A stretch of 43,157 bases of DNA from Mycobacterium palustre (lineage in GTDB: Bacteria; Actinomycetota; Actinomycetes; Mycobacteriales; Mycobacteriaceae), in assembly GCF_002101785.1 (NCBI RefSeq), contig NZ_LQPJ01000004.1, positions 1-43,157 on the forward strand. Reading direction: 5' to 3'. The first letter of the stretch is position 1, and every line of letters starts with the position of its first letter. The translations under genes and the position numbers were made by a program. The notes beneath the pieces are model-generated. The model saw only the letters and a program-made list of their open reading frames with translations. It was not told the origin of the DNA and searched no databases. Shown here in pieces: positions 1 to 7,359 of the stretch.

Positions 1-78
1 ACACTCAACGCCGCCACAGCGCACTCAGCGGCCTACCACCCATCAGCCGCCTGTAACCAACGTTATGGCCGGGTACAC

Positions 79-903
79 CTAGTGGGCGCCGTTGCCGGTG
101 CTTCGGTGCTGCAGCCACGCCTTGGTGCGGCCCGGGTGGTGGGTGGCGAGCCAGGCCACCCCGACGTCGCGGCAGAAGTCGATGTCCTCGTACTCGTCGA
201 CGTTCCAGCAGTACACCGCCCGCCCCTGGGCCACGGCGCGGTCCACGAGCTGCGGGTAGTCCTTCAACGTCGGCAATGACGGTCCCACCGCGGTCGCGCC
301 GACCGCCGTGGCCGCGGTGCTGGTCAGGTAGCGAGCGGTCCTGCCGAGCAGCACGGTCGGCAGCATCGGCGCGGCGCGGCGAATCCTCCAGACGGCGGCC
401 GCCGAAAACGACATCACCACCGCGCGCGACCGGTCGGCCGAGGGCGGCGCGGCGATGCCGAAGCGGTGCAGCGCCGCGAGGAGTTTGCTTTCCACCAGCG
501 AGCCGTAGCGGACCGGGTGCTTGGTCTCGATGAAGATCTTCACCGGCCGGCGCCAGTCCAAAACGAGCGACACGAGGGCGTCGAGCGTCAGCAGGCTGGT
601 GTCACCGTGCGCCCCGTCCTCCCGCCAGCTGTCGTGCCACGCGCCGTACTCGAGCTTGCGGAGTTGCGCCAGGGTCATAGTGCTGACCAGACCGGCTCCC
701 GTCGACGTCCGGTCCAGGCGGCGGTCATGCACGCACACCAGGTGGCCGTCGCGGGTCAACCGCACATCGCATTCCACGCCGTCGGCGCCCTGCTGGAGCG
801 CGAGATCGTAAGCGGCCAGGGTGTGTTCGGGCCGAGCGGCCGAGGCGCCCCGGTGAGCGACGACATACGGATGCCCGGCGAGCACCTCGTCGGCCCAGGT
901 CAT
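79..903 (-). CDS. glpQ1: Glycerophosphodiester phosphodiesterase GlpQ1
   Basis: Hydrolyses glycerophosphodiesters, the deacylated phospholipids, to glycerol-3-phosphate and an alcohol. The 274-residue protein has the GDPD TIM-barrel signature: HRG at H17-R18, the E44-x-D46 metal-binding pair in GVECDVRL, and the catalytic H59 in VCVHD. No signal peptide is visible, so it is probably cytosolic. I chose the ATG at 903 rather than an in-frame ATG 15 codons upstream because the MTWADEV start gives the length of M. tuberculosis Rv3842c and clears the preceding gene, which stops only 4 bases upstream. The two genes form a tight pair. Positions 1-78 beyond the stop are non-coding. Confidence 0.93.
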   Translation of the reverse strand: MTWADEVLAGHPYVVAHRGASAARPEHTLAAYDLALQQGADGVECDVRLTRDGHLVCVHDRRLDRTSTGAGLVSTMTLAQLRKLEYGAWHDSWREDGAHGDTSLLTLDALVSLVLDWRRPVKIFIETKHPVRYGSLVESKLLAALHRFGIAAPPSADRSRAVVMSFSAAAVWRIRRAAPMLPTVLLGRTARYLTSTAATAVGATAVGPSLPTLKDYPQLVDRAVAQGRAVYCWNVDEYEDIDFCRDVGVAWLATHHPGRTKAWLQHRSTGNGAH

Positions 904-907
904 ACCC

Positions 908-1957
908 CTATGCTGCCGGTTCCTGCCCCTCCAACTCAACCGGGCCACCCGATGCCGGCGCGGCGGGCCGCGGCGGGCCCTCCGTGGGGACGACGACCCA
1001 TCGGTGCGCGGGCCGCTCGACGGGTTTGCGCTCGAACCCCTCGAATACCCGGCCCGCGGCGGCCAGCGTGACGGCCGCGAGCAGGTAGGCGAACACCATC
1101 AGCACCGTGTTGTTGGCGATGCCCTGGGCGTCGGGGGCAAAGCTGGTCGCGATCGCGAAGGCCGACACCAGGTAGCTGAGCACCCACGCCACCCACCACT
1201 CGACGATCGGCCTGCGCAGCCGGGCGTAGTGCTCCTCGACGATGGCCAGCTCGATGACGAACACCGGCGCCCACAGCAGATTGGCGAGCGGAACGGCGCA
1301 GCCCGCCCACAGCGCCCGAACGGAGCGCGGCTCGGGCAGGCCGTGATGGGCGAACACGGCGGCCCGCCGCGCGATCAGCCAGCGGATCAGCAGCACACCG
1401 GAGACGATCACCGCCGCGATCGCGCCCAGGCTGGCCAGCACGCCCAGCCAGTCCGCGGCGAACGCGACGATCGAATTCAGCAGGGTGTTCCGGTTGACCA
1501 CAAGCAGCACATACCGCACGACGTAGACCAGGGCGGTGATGCTGAGCACCAGCACGCTCAAGAACAGCCCGGTTCGCACGACGGGCGCCGATGGTGCTGT
1601 CCGCGTTGGCTTTTCGACCGTCGCCGGCGCCTGGTCGACGCGGTCGGCCAACCCCCAGCGCGGGATCACCGTGTAGCGCGGGGTGGGGCCCAGGGGCCGC
1701 CGCCCGTGCCGCGGCGGCGGCGCGGAGCCCGGGCGCACCGCGATCCAGCGGAAGCCCGCCGGCAGGCGCGGGGTGCGCTGCCAGGCGGTCGCCGCGGGAA
1801 CGGGGGCCGTCGGCCCGGCCTGCGCGCCCCACCGCGGGTCGGCCGGCGGCGCGTCCGGCAGGGGCGCCATGAGCGCGCCCCGGCAGCGGGGGCACCACTC
1901 GCGCCGCCGCTCGCGCACGTTCCACCGCGTGCCGCACTGGGAGCACACCTGGATCAC
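908..1957 (-). CDS. Zinc-ribbon multi-pass membrane protein (Rv3843c-like, DUF4328 type)
   Basis: A 349-residue protein of unknown function. The N-terminus carries a CxxC-x13-CxxC zinc ribbon (C5, C8, C22, C25). A proline/arginine-rich linker follows to about residue 125. Then come about five hydrophobic segments near 131-153, 169-194, 221-240, 256-274 and 286-303, and a short proline-rich cytoplasmic tail. The layout fits the DUF4328 membrane family. The start is a GTG at 1957. It lies 4 bases upstream of glpQ1 and is probably co-transcribed with it, which hints at a link to membrane lipid turnover, but no function can be read from the sequence. Confidence 0.85.
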   Translation of the reverse strand: MIQVCSQCGTRWNVRERRREWCPRCRGALMAPLPDAPPADPRWGAQAGPTAPVPAATAWQRTPRLPAGFRWIAVRPGSAPPPRHGRRPLGPTPRYTVIPRWGLADRVDQAPATVEKPTRTAPSAPVVRTGLFLSVLVLSITALVYVVRYVLLVVNRNTLLNSIVAFAADWLGVLASLGAIAAVIVSGVLLIRWLIARRAAVFAHHGLPEPRSVRALWAGCAVPLANLLWAPVFVIELAIVEEHYARLRRPIVEWWVAWVLSYLVSAFAIATSFAPDAQGIANNTVLMVFAYLLAAVTLAAAGRVFEGFERKPVERPAHRWVVVPTEGPPRPAAPASGGPVELEGQEPAA

Positions 1958-2069
1958 CGGACCAGACTAACGCCGCCGCCCACGCCGGCCGCGGATGCGG
2001 CCCGGCCGCGCAGGCGCGCGGTTGCTCGGCACCCACCGCGCCGATCGGCAACACCGAAAGCCGCCCACC

Positions 2070-2168
2070 CTATCCACAGTTTCCACAGGTTTATCCACAA
2101 TTGGTGCATGGGTGTTCGCGGCATCGGCACAGCCCCCGCCGCGTGCCCGGCTTCGCCACTGTGGATAA
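2070..2168. promoter_or_regulatory. DnaA-box cluster
   Basis: Two perfect TTATCCACA boxes lie in opposite orientation, at 2091-2099 on + and 2160-2168 on -. A one-mismatch box (CTATCCACA) is at 2070-2078 and a two-mismatch box (GTTTCCACA) at 2079-2087. Four boxes in about 100 bases is far above expectation for high-GC DNA. A role in titrating DnaA or in regulation is inference; no AT-rich unwinding element or dnaA/dnaN gene is beside it. Confidence 0.65.
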
Positions 2169-2342
2169 CACCCGGCTGGTACAGCTGTGCCATAAACAGG
2201 CCCAGGCGCGACCCGAGCGAAATGCATTGTCTTGCTAAGCATCGCCACGGCGGCGCCCGGCGGGACCGGCCCGGCGGCGGCTGTCTCCGCGCGCCGCGCC
2301 CGCCGTCGAGCAACACAGGCGCACCGCCGTTACGCAGGGCGT

Positions 2343-2371
2343 TTTTCAACCCCACTGCTAGCGGTTATGAT
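2343..2371 (+). promoter_or_regulatory. Sigma-A-type promoter upstream of small membrane ORF/sodA
   Basis: The -10 hexamer TATGAT (2366-2371) lies 17 bases after a weak -35 TTTTCA (2343-2348). Predicted transcription starts near 2378, giving a leader of about 58 bases to the 51-residue ORF and possibly reading on into sodA. Confidence 0.5.
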
Positions 2372-2436
2372 CACCGTCACGAAAAATGGTTGTGACTCAC
2401 CTCACTCGAGGTGAACGTGCAGGCGAAAGGCGCTTA

Positions 2437-2592
2437 ATGGCGACGCATTCGTTCGGTCCCGGTTCCCCGGCCCCGTCGAACTCATACTCTGGCTCGCCTG
2501 CGTGGAACCATAGTTACAGCATCGCCGCCCTGCGTGCCGCTCTGATCGCGCTGGCGTTGCTCGCGGTTCTGGCCGTCATCGTCTTGTCTTAA
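2437..2592 (+). CDS. Small single-pass membrane protein, 51 aa
   Basis: Encodes 51 residues: a polar, Ser/Pro/Gly-rich N-terminal half (MATHSFGPGSPAPSNSY) followed by one strong hydrophobic helix of about 22 residues ending at the C-terminus. The ATG at 2437 has a GAAAGG Shine-Dalgarno seven bases upstream, and a good -10 box lies about 70 bases upstream. An in-frame GTG 17 codons further up is less likely. I do not recognise a family. It sits just ahead of sodA on the same strand, with a 166-base gap. The expected topology is a C-terminal tail anchor. Confidence 0.6.
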   Translation: MATHSFGPGSPAPSNSYSGSPAWNHSYSIAALRAALIALALLAVLAVIVLS

Positions 2593-2758
2593 ATCGCGCC
2601 CGAGCGGGTAACCCGGGCCCCGCCCCGTTGCGGTCGTCCTTGCGGCACGCGCGGTCATGGAGCAGGGTTGACTGGTGAAGCTCGGGGCCCAGGCCGCCGC
2701 GTGGCCGACCCCGCGCGACTGCGCGTCAAGCACGATCACAATCGAAGAAAGGAATGCC

Positions 2759-3382
2759 GTGGCTGAATACACCCTGCCCGACTTGGACTGGGACTACGCA
2801 GCGCTGGAACCGCACATCTCCGGTCAGATCAACGAAATCCACCACAGCAAGCACCACGCCGCCTACGTCAAGGGTGTCAACGACGCCCTGGCCAAACTCG
2901 AAGAGGCGCGTGCCAACGACGACCACTCGGCGATCCTGTTGAACGAGAAGAACCTCGCGTTCCATCTCGGTGGCCACGTCAACCACTCGATCTGGTGGAA
3001 GAACCTTTCGCCGGACGGCGGCGACAAGCCGACCGGCGACCTCGCCGCCGCCATCGACGACGCGTTCGGGTCGTTCGACAAGTTCCGCGCTCAGTTCAGC
3101 GCGGCCGCCAACGGCTTGCAGGGATCGGGCTGGGCGGTGCTCGGCTACGACACCCTGGGCAGCAAGCTGCTGACCTTCCAGCTCTACGACCAGCAGGCCA
3201 ACGTCCCGCTCGGGATCATTCCGCTGCTGCAGGTCGACATGTGGGAGCACGCCTTCTACCTGCAGTACAAGAACGTCAAGGCCGACTACGTCAAGGCGTT
3301 CTGGAACGTGGTCAACTGGGCCGACGTGCAGGCGCGGTACGCGGCCGCGACCTCCAAGACCCAGGGCCTGATTTTCGGCTGA
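2759..3382 (+). CDS. sodA: Superoxide dismutase SodA, manganese type
   Basis: Converts superoxide to oxygen and hydrogen peroxide. The mycobacterial enzyme is abundant and released without a classical signal peptide, and none is seen here. The 207 residues match the family length. Metal ligands are H28, H76, D160 and H164 (DMWEHAFY). Residue 145 is Gln ([11 protein letters not shown]), whereas M. tuberculosis Fe-SodA has His. From memory of the mycobacterial literature, Gln at this site marks the Mn-dependent enzymes of nontuberculous species, so I infer Mn. The start is the GTG at 2759, with GAAGAAAGGA just upstream. A strong hairpin follows the stop. Confidence 0.96.
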   Translation: MAEYTLPDLDWDYAALEPHISGQINEIHHSKHHAAYVKGVNDALAKLEEARANDDHSAILLNEKNLAFHLGGHVNHSIWWKNLSPDGGDKPTGDLAAAIDDAFGSFDKFRAQFSAAANGLQGSGWAVLGYDTLGSKLLTFQLYDQQANVPLGIIPLLQVDMWEHAFYLQYKNVKADYVKAFWNVVNWADVQARYAAATSKTQGLIFG

Positions 3383-3402
3383 GGCCAGTGTGGTGGAGGC
3401 CG

Positions 3403-3429
3403 GGGCGCCGCGCGGATCGCGTGGCGCCC
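3403..3429 (+). terminator. Terminator hairpin after sodA (intact copy)
   Basis: A 12-bp stem with one G-U pair and a GAT loop (3415-3417) begins 20 bases after the sodA stop; a pyrimidine-rich stretch follows. It resembles the U-poor intrinsic terminators of mycobacteria. Base G3424 pairs with C3408; this is the one base that differs between the arms. Confidence 0.65.
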
Positions 3430-3575
3430 TTGCCTTTCCCCGGCACGTTCGAGGTTTTCGATGAGCGGGTATTACCTGCCGTGTCGAGTTGCACCGCGCC
3501 GAAGCCGCAGGCATGCTGGGTTATTCGAGCTACCAGTGTGGTTATTCGGACGGAGAAGTCACGCGGGAGGCCGAG

Positions 3576-4109
3576 ATGGAGACCGGTTCAGACCGTCCTA
3601 TAGGGGTTTCGCCGTTCCACGCCCGTGGCGCGCTGAAAGGGTTCGTGATCTCCGGGCGTTGGCCCGATTCGACCAAGGAATGGGCCCAGCTGCTGATGGT
3701 GGCCGTCAGGGTCGCGTCGCTGCCCGGATTGCTTTCCACCACAACGGTGTTCGGGGCTCGCGAGGAGTTGCCCGACGAACCCGAGCCGGGCACCGTCGGC
3801 CTGGTGTTGGCCGAGGGCACCGTCTTCGGTGAAACCGCCATCCAGCCCGGGCATTTCGCCGAGCATCAGCCGCCGGCGCTGCTGATGCTGCACCCGCCGT
3901 CGGAGACGACGCCGTCGCTGCCGGAATGCAGCGGGGCCGCGTCGGGGTGCGTGCTGCTGCCGGGGTTGCCGTACCTGGGATTGGAACATCGCGCGGCCTG
4001 GGTGGAAGCCGAGGCCGACGGAACCATCACGTCGATGGTGAGCCGCGTCGGCGTCGATCCGATCAGCCATCCCGACACGGCCATCTTGGCGATGCTGCTT
4101 GCGGCGTAA
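3576..4109 (+). CDS. Conserved mycobacterial hypothetical protein (Rv3847-like)
   Basis: A 177-residue soluble protein of unknown function, matching Rv3847 in length and position. The N-terminal part (GVSPFHARGALKGFVISGRWPDSTKEWAQLL) is mixed alpha/beta; the middle is acidic and proline-rich, and no catalytic motif, signal peptide or membrane helix is evident. The start is the ATG at 3576 (METGSDRP), five bases after GGGAGG; longer in-frame starts run back into the 5' leader. It is separated from sodA by a terminator and has its own leader of nearly 150 bases, so it is probably transcribed independently. Confidence 0.8.
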   Translation: METGSDRPIGVSPFHARGALKGFVISGRWPDSTKEWAQLLMVAVRVASLPGLLSTTTVFGAREELPDEPEPGTVGLVLAEGTVFGETAIQPGHFAEHQPPALLMLHPPSETTPSLPECSGAASGCVLLPGLPYLGLEHRAAWVEAEADGTITSMVSRVGVDPISHPDTAILAMLLAA

Positions 4110-4218
4110 CGGAATTCGGATGCGCTGAATCGGCCCCCGAATCACAAATTACGGGTCTCCGAACTTCCCCGCCTCCCTGGCGTTCGCCAAATCGGCCCGC
4201 TAGCCTGAACACCGTCAG

Positions 4219-4311
4219 CGAAGGGGAGTAGCCCCGAATCGTCGTGTCGACATACTGGCGCACAGCCCGGCCGACGAACCGGTCCCGGCGGACCGGTGGG
4301 CGAGACCTTCG
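4219..4311 (+). ncRNA. yybP-ykoY manganese riboswitch
   Basis: The aptamer hallmarks are in order: P1 5' strand CGAAGG (4219-4224), running into the conserved loop GGGGAGTAG (4223-4231); the second loop GACATAC (4249-4255); and 3' GGCGAGACCTTCG, whose CCTTCG (4306-4311) closes P1. These two loops form the Mn(II) site in known members. The segment GACCTT (4304-4309) can instead pair with AAGGTC (4353-4358), covering the GAAAGG ribosome site of the next gene. Mn-bound P1 would free that site, giving a translational ON switch. The gene controlled is a Gdt1/UPF0016 transporter, a common partner of this riboswitch. Confidence 0.88.
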
Positions 4312-4365
4312 ACCGATGTTCGGTGGCCCTTCCGGCGCCGACGACGTGTCGAAAGGTCGCCTCCC

Positions 4366-5061
4366 ATGCTCGCCGCCACTTTGGTCACGCTCGGTGTGGT
4401 CTTCCTCGCCGAACTCGGCGACCGCTCCCAGCTCATCACCATGACCTTTGCGCTGCGCTACCGATGGTGGGTGGTGCTGGCGGGTGTGGCGATCGCGGCG
4501 TGCCTGGTGCACGGCGTCTCGGTGTCGATCGGCCACTTCCTGGGCGCCACGCTGCCGGCCCGGCCGATCGCTTTCGCGTCGGCGGTCGCCTTCCTGCTCT
4601 TCGCGGTGTGGGCGTGGCGCGAAGGCGCCGGCGACGGCCAGGCCGTCGCGACCGTCCGCGAACCCCGCTTCGCGTTGCTCACGGTGGTGTCGTCGTTCGT
4701 CCTGGCCGAGATGAGCGACAAGACGTCGCTGGCCACGGTCACCCTTGCGAGCAACCACGACTGGACCGGCGTGTGGATCGGCTCGACCCTCGGCATGGTG
4801 TTGGCCGACGGCTTGGCGATCGGCGCGGGGACGCTTTTGCACCAGCGCCTGCCCGCCAGGCTGTTGCACGTCCTGGCAAGCCTGCTGTTTTTGATCTTCG
4901 GCCTGTGGATGTTGTTCGACAGCGCGCTGGGGCTGCGCTCGGTCGCCATCACCGTGACCGCGGCGGTGGCGTTGATCGCCGCGGCCGCGGCGGCCGCGCA
5001 AACCGCTCGACGGCGCAGGAAAGAAGCCGCGATCGCCGGGAGGCCACCGGACGTCAACTAA
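4366..5061 (+). CDS. Gdt1/UPF0016 family cation (Mn2+) exporter, Rv3848-like
   Basis: A 231-residue inner-membrane protein with two copies of the UPF0016 signature, E16-L-G-D-R-S21 and E115-M-S-D-K-T120, each in a hydrophobic helix within inverted-topology repeats. About six transmembrane segments are visible, and a basic tail (RRRRKEAAIAG) ends the protein. The family (yeast Gdt1, human TMEM165, bacterial Mne-type proteins) moves Mn2+/Ca2+; Mn export is inferred here from the Mn riboswitch in its leader. The ATG at 4366 has GAAAGG nine bases upstream, within the switch's expression platform. It lies two genes from a Mn-type SOD, which would need a controlled Mn supply. Confidence 0.88.
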   Translation: MLAATLVTLGVVFLAELGDRSQLITMTFALRYRWWVVLAGVAIAACLVHGVSVSIGHFLGATLPARPIAFASAVAFLLFAVWAWREGAGDGQAVATVREPRFALLTVVSSFVLAEMSDKTSLATVTLASNHDWTGVWIGSTLGMVLADGLAIGAGTLLHQRLPARLLHVLASLLFLIFGLWMLFDSALGLRSVAITVTAAVALIAAAAAAAQTARRRRKEAAIAGRPPDVN

Positions 5062-5515
5062 GGCGCCGTCGCGCCACCTTCCCCTCGCACCGCCGTGCCC
5101 CGCATCCGCCCCGGAGGTATCGCCGCGGGCGATTATGTGCACCCTCGGCCCGTTTTGTACGCGTGTTCCCTACTTGACAGCAAATGATGTCGCCGCGAGC
5201 TCCGCGTCGCCTGCCGATTGCGGTGCGACTGCCCGGCATCCTCGCTCGCACCGCCGGACCGGGCGCCGGCGCGGCGGCCCGCCACCATCGCGCCGACGCC
5301 GAATTCTGCGGATAACCTGTGAAGTTCGCCGAGTTAGTGGACACCTCAGCGAATTGGTTAGACGCTCGTCAAGTGGGGGTTTGGCAAGCGTCAGCAATGG
5401 AGGTGTCGACCGCCCAGGGGTTTGCACCTGGTTGCGGGCCCAATCCCTCGCTACCATGATCAGCAAATACACTTAGGTAATAGTTCACTTCTACAGCCCA
5501 GTGGAGGTCTTATCG
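5062..5515 (+). promoter_or_regulatory. espR upstream region with candidate EspR sites
   Basis: This 454-base non-coding stretch is less GC-rich than its surroundings. CAGCAAA occurs at 5178-5184 and 5461-5467; its complement TTTGCTG fits the published EspR motif TTTGC[TC][GA] (recalled). A TTTGC also occurs at 5421. TTGACA at 5174-5179 resembles a -35 box but has no -10 at the right distance. The espR Shine-Dalgarno GGAGG is at 5503-5507. Autoregulation by EspR is inference. Confidence 0.5.
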
Positions 5516-5914
5516 ATGAGCACGACGTTCGCCGCCCGCCTGAATCGCTTGTTCGAGACGGTGTATCCACCCGGACGCGGGCCGCACACCTCGGCGGAGG
5601 TGATCGCAGCGCTCAAGGCGGAGGGCATCACGATGTCGGCTCCCTACCTGTCCCAGCTACGTTCGGGCAACCGCACCAACCCGTCAGCGGCGACCATGGC
5701 CGCCCTGGCCAACTTCTTCCGCATCAAGCCGGCCTACTTCACCGATGACGAGTACTACGAGAAGCTCGACAAGGAGTTGTCCTGGCTGGCCACGATGCGC
5801 GACGACGGCGTGCGCCGCATCGCGCTGGGCGCGGCCGAGTTGTCTGCGGAGGCCCGGCAGGAGATCGCGGAGCGCGTCGACGAGCTGCGGCGCGCCGAGC
5901 GCGCCACCGCATAG
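5516..5914 (+). CDS. espR: Nucleoid-associated regulator EspR
   Basis: A 132-residue DNA-binding protein that in M. tuberculosis activates espACD (ESX-1 secretion) and acts as a global nucleoid-associated protein. The N-terminal two thirds (about residues 1-85) form the atypical helix-turn-helix domain: AARLNRLFETVYPPGRGPHT, then the recognition-helix area SAPYLSQLRSGNRTNPS, nearly identical to the M. tuberculosis protein. The C-terminal third, the dimerisation region, is more divergent and ends in ERVDELRRAERATA. The start is the ATG at 5516, eight bases after GGAGG; an in-frame ATG five codons upstream overlaps that site and is rejected. Two EspR-like motifs lie in its own upstream region. 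Confidence 0.95.
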   Translation: MSTTFAARLNRLFETVYPPGRGPHTSAEVIAALKAEGITMSAPYLSQLRSGNRTNPSAATMAALANFFRIKPAYFTDDEYYEKLDKELSWLATMRDDGVRRIALGAAELSAEARQEIAERVDELRRAERATA

Positions 5915-6034
5915 CCCGTAGCACATCTCGACCTGGAAAGCTGGGCCCGGCCCCTTCCGATTAGGGTTGGCTTTCGAATCGTGCACGAGCGATAGACACC
6001 GTTAGCCAGCGAGATCACCGGGAGGCGGCCGGGA

Positions 6035-6691
6035 ATGGCCCTGTTTGGCAAGCGAAAGAGCCGCGCGACGCGTCGCGCCGAAGCCCGCGCGATCAAGGCC
6101 CGCGCCAAACTCGAGGCCAAGCTGGCCGCCAAGAACGAGACCCGCCGGCTCAAGGCCGAACGGCGCGCCGCGGAAAAGGCGCTGCGGGCGCAGATCAAGT
6201 CGCAGCGGGACAGCGACCGCACCGCGCTGAAGGTCGCCGAGGCCGAGCTCAAGGCCGCCCGGGAAGGCCGGCTGCTGTCGCCGACCCGGATCCGCCGGGT
6301 GCTGACGGTGGCCCGGCTGCTGGCCCCGATCCTGACGCCGTTGGTCTATCGGGCAGCCATGGCCGGCCGCTCGATCATCGACCAGCGCCGCGCCGATCGG
6401 CTCGGGATCCCGCTGGCCCAGATCGGCCAGTTCTCCGGGCATGGCGCCGAGCTGTCGGCCCGCATCGCCGGGTCGGAGAAGTCGTTGCGCCTGGTGCAGG
6501 AGAAGAAGCCCAAGGACGCCGAGACCCGGCAGTTCGTCGCCGCCATCACCGAGCGGCTCACCGACCTTTCCGCGGCCGTCACCGCCGCCGAGAACATGCC
6601 GGCGGCGCGGCGCCGGGCGGCCCACGCAGCGATCTCGTCGCAGCTCGACGGCATCGAGGCGGACCTGATGGCCCGCCTCGGGCTGGCCTGA
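6035..6691 (+). CDS. Coiled-coil conserved protein (Rv3850-like, DUF6474 type)
   Basis: A 218-residue protein of unknown role, the same length as Rv3850. Residues 1-80 are a highly basic Ala/Lys/Arg/Glu-rich helix (RAKLEAKLAAKNETRRLKAE) with coiled-coil character. A hydrophobic stretch near 88-110 (VLTVARLLAPILTPLVYRAA) may touch or span the membrane, and an alpha-helical C-terminal domain ends in IEADLMARLGLA. Its ATG follows GGGAGG by about 12 bases. It sits between espR and a copper-protein pair, 20 bases before the YcnI-like gene, suggesting co-transcription. The basic N-terminus would allow nucleic-acid or membrane-surface binding, but that is speculation. Confidence 0.82.
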   Translation: MALFGKRKSRATRRAEARAIKARAKLEAKLAAKNETRRLKAERRAAEKALRAQIKSQRDSDRTALKVAEAELKAAREGRLLSPTRIRRVLTVARLLAPILTPLVYRAAMAGRSIIDQRRADRLGIPLAQIGQFSGHGAELSARIAGSEKSLRLVQEKKPKDAETRQFVAAITERLTDLSAAVTAAENMPAARRRAAHAAISSQLDGIEADLMARLGLA

Positions 6692-6711
6692 CCGCGCCGC
6701 CGGGAGATCCC

Positions 6712-7359
6712 GTGTCATCGCAGCACCAGCGGATTGTTCGCGTCCTAACGCCGGTCGTCGCGGCCGCCGCGCTCTACGTCGGCTCGGCCGCGGCTTGCCC
6801 CGCCGCGTGGGCGCACGTCCATGCCAGCGCGGACAACCCAGTCCGCGGCGCTAGGGCGACCGTCACCTTCCAGGTGCCCAACGAGTCGGACAAGGGCGCG
6901 GCGACCACCGCGCTGACCGTCACGCTGCCCAACGTGGCCTCGGCCAGCACCGAGGCCATGCCGGGATGGACGGCCAGGCTGGACCGCGACGCGGCGTCGG
7001 GCTCCGTCCGCTCGGTGACCTGGACGGCCGCGCCCAACGCCGGCATCGGCGTGGACCAATTCGCGCTGTTCCGCATCGCGGTCCAGTTGCCCGACGCCGA
7101 GACCGTCAGCTTCCCCGCGGCGCAGACCTATTCCGACGGCACCGTCGTCAACTGGGACCAGCCGCCGCAGCCGGGCGGCGGCGAGCCCGAGCACCCGGCG
7201 CCCATGCTGACGCTCGGCGGAAGATCGCCGGCGTCGCACGTGCACGGCGCTCCCCCGCGGTCGGAATCGCCCGACACGACCGCCCGCGCCCTGGCCGGGG
7301 TGGCCCTGGCGGTGGCCGCCGCCGGCCTCGCGCTCGCGCTGGTCCGCCGACGGTCATGA
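6712..7359 (+). CDS. ycnI: YcnI-like (DUF1775) exported copper-binding protein
   Basis: A 215-residue cell-envelope protein. Signal peptide residues 1-34 end in CPAAWA, so cleavage would expose H35 of HVHASADNPV. An N-terminal His is the copper ligand of YcnI proteins, together with Glu and Trp residues. The DUF1775 beta-sandwich follows (about 35-155, with W86 and NWDQPP near 147). A His/Pro-rich linker and a C-terminal helix (about 193-210, ending VRRRS) anchor it to the membrane. The start is the GTG at 6712, with GGGAG at 6702-6706. The stop overlaps the CopC start (ATGA), so the two are translationally coupled. M. tuberculosis has a much shorter gene (Rv3851) at this position. Confidence 0.87.
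   Translation: MSSQHQRIVRVLTPVVAAAALYVGSAAACPAAWAHVHASADNPVRGARATVTFQVPNESDKGAATTALTVTLPNVASASTEAMPGWTARLDRDAASGSVRSVTWTAAPNAGIGVDQFALFRIAVQLPDAETVSFPAAQTYSDGTVVNWDQPPQPGGGEPEHPAPMLTLGGRSPASHVHGAPPRSESPDTTARALAGVALAVAAAGLALALVRRRS

Larger units (their letters stand above)
1958..2436. other. Non-coding region with DnaA boxes and a promoter
   Basis: This gap of about 480 bases lies between the Rv3843c-like gene and a 51-residue membrane peptide. Open frames across it are GC shadows without family resemblance. In M. tuberculosis an IS fragment (Rv3844) and a hypothetical gene (Rv3845) lie here; I see neither. Recognisable contents are the DnaA-box cluster at 2070-2168 and a sigma-A-like promoter at 2343-2371. 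Confidence 0.7.

Noticed and set aside
1004..2395. 463-codon + strand frame over the Rv3843c-like gene and the non-coding region
   Set aside because: It has shadow composition, overlaps a well-supported gene on the other strand and has no family resemblance.
1958..2436. Equivalent of the Rv3844 transposase fragment
   Set aside because: No transposase motif or terminal inverted repeat could be found in any frame here.
5174..5202. TTGACA promoter upstream of espR
   Set aside because: No -10-like hexamer occurs at 15-19 bases downstream (GAGCTC at the 17-base position).
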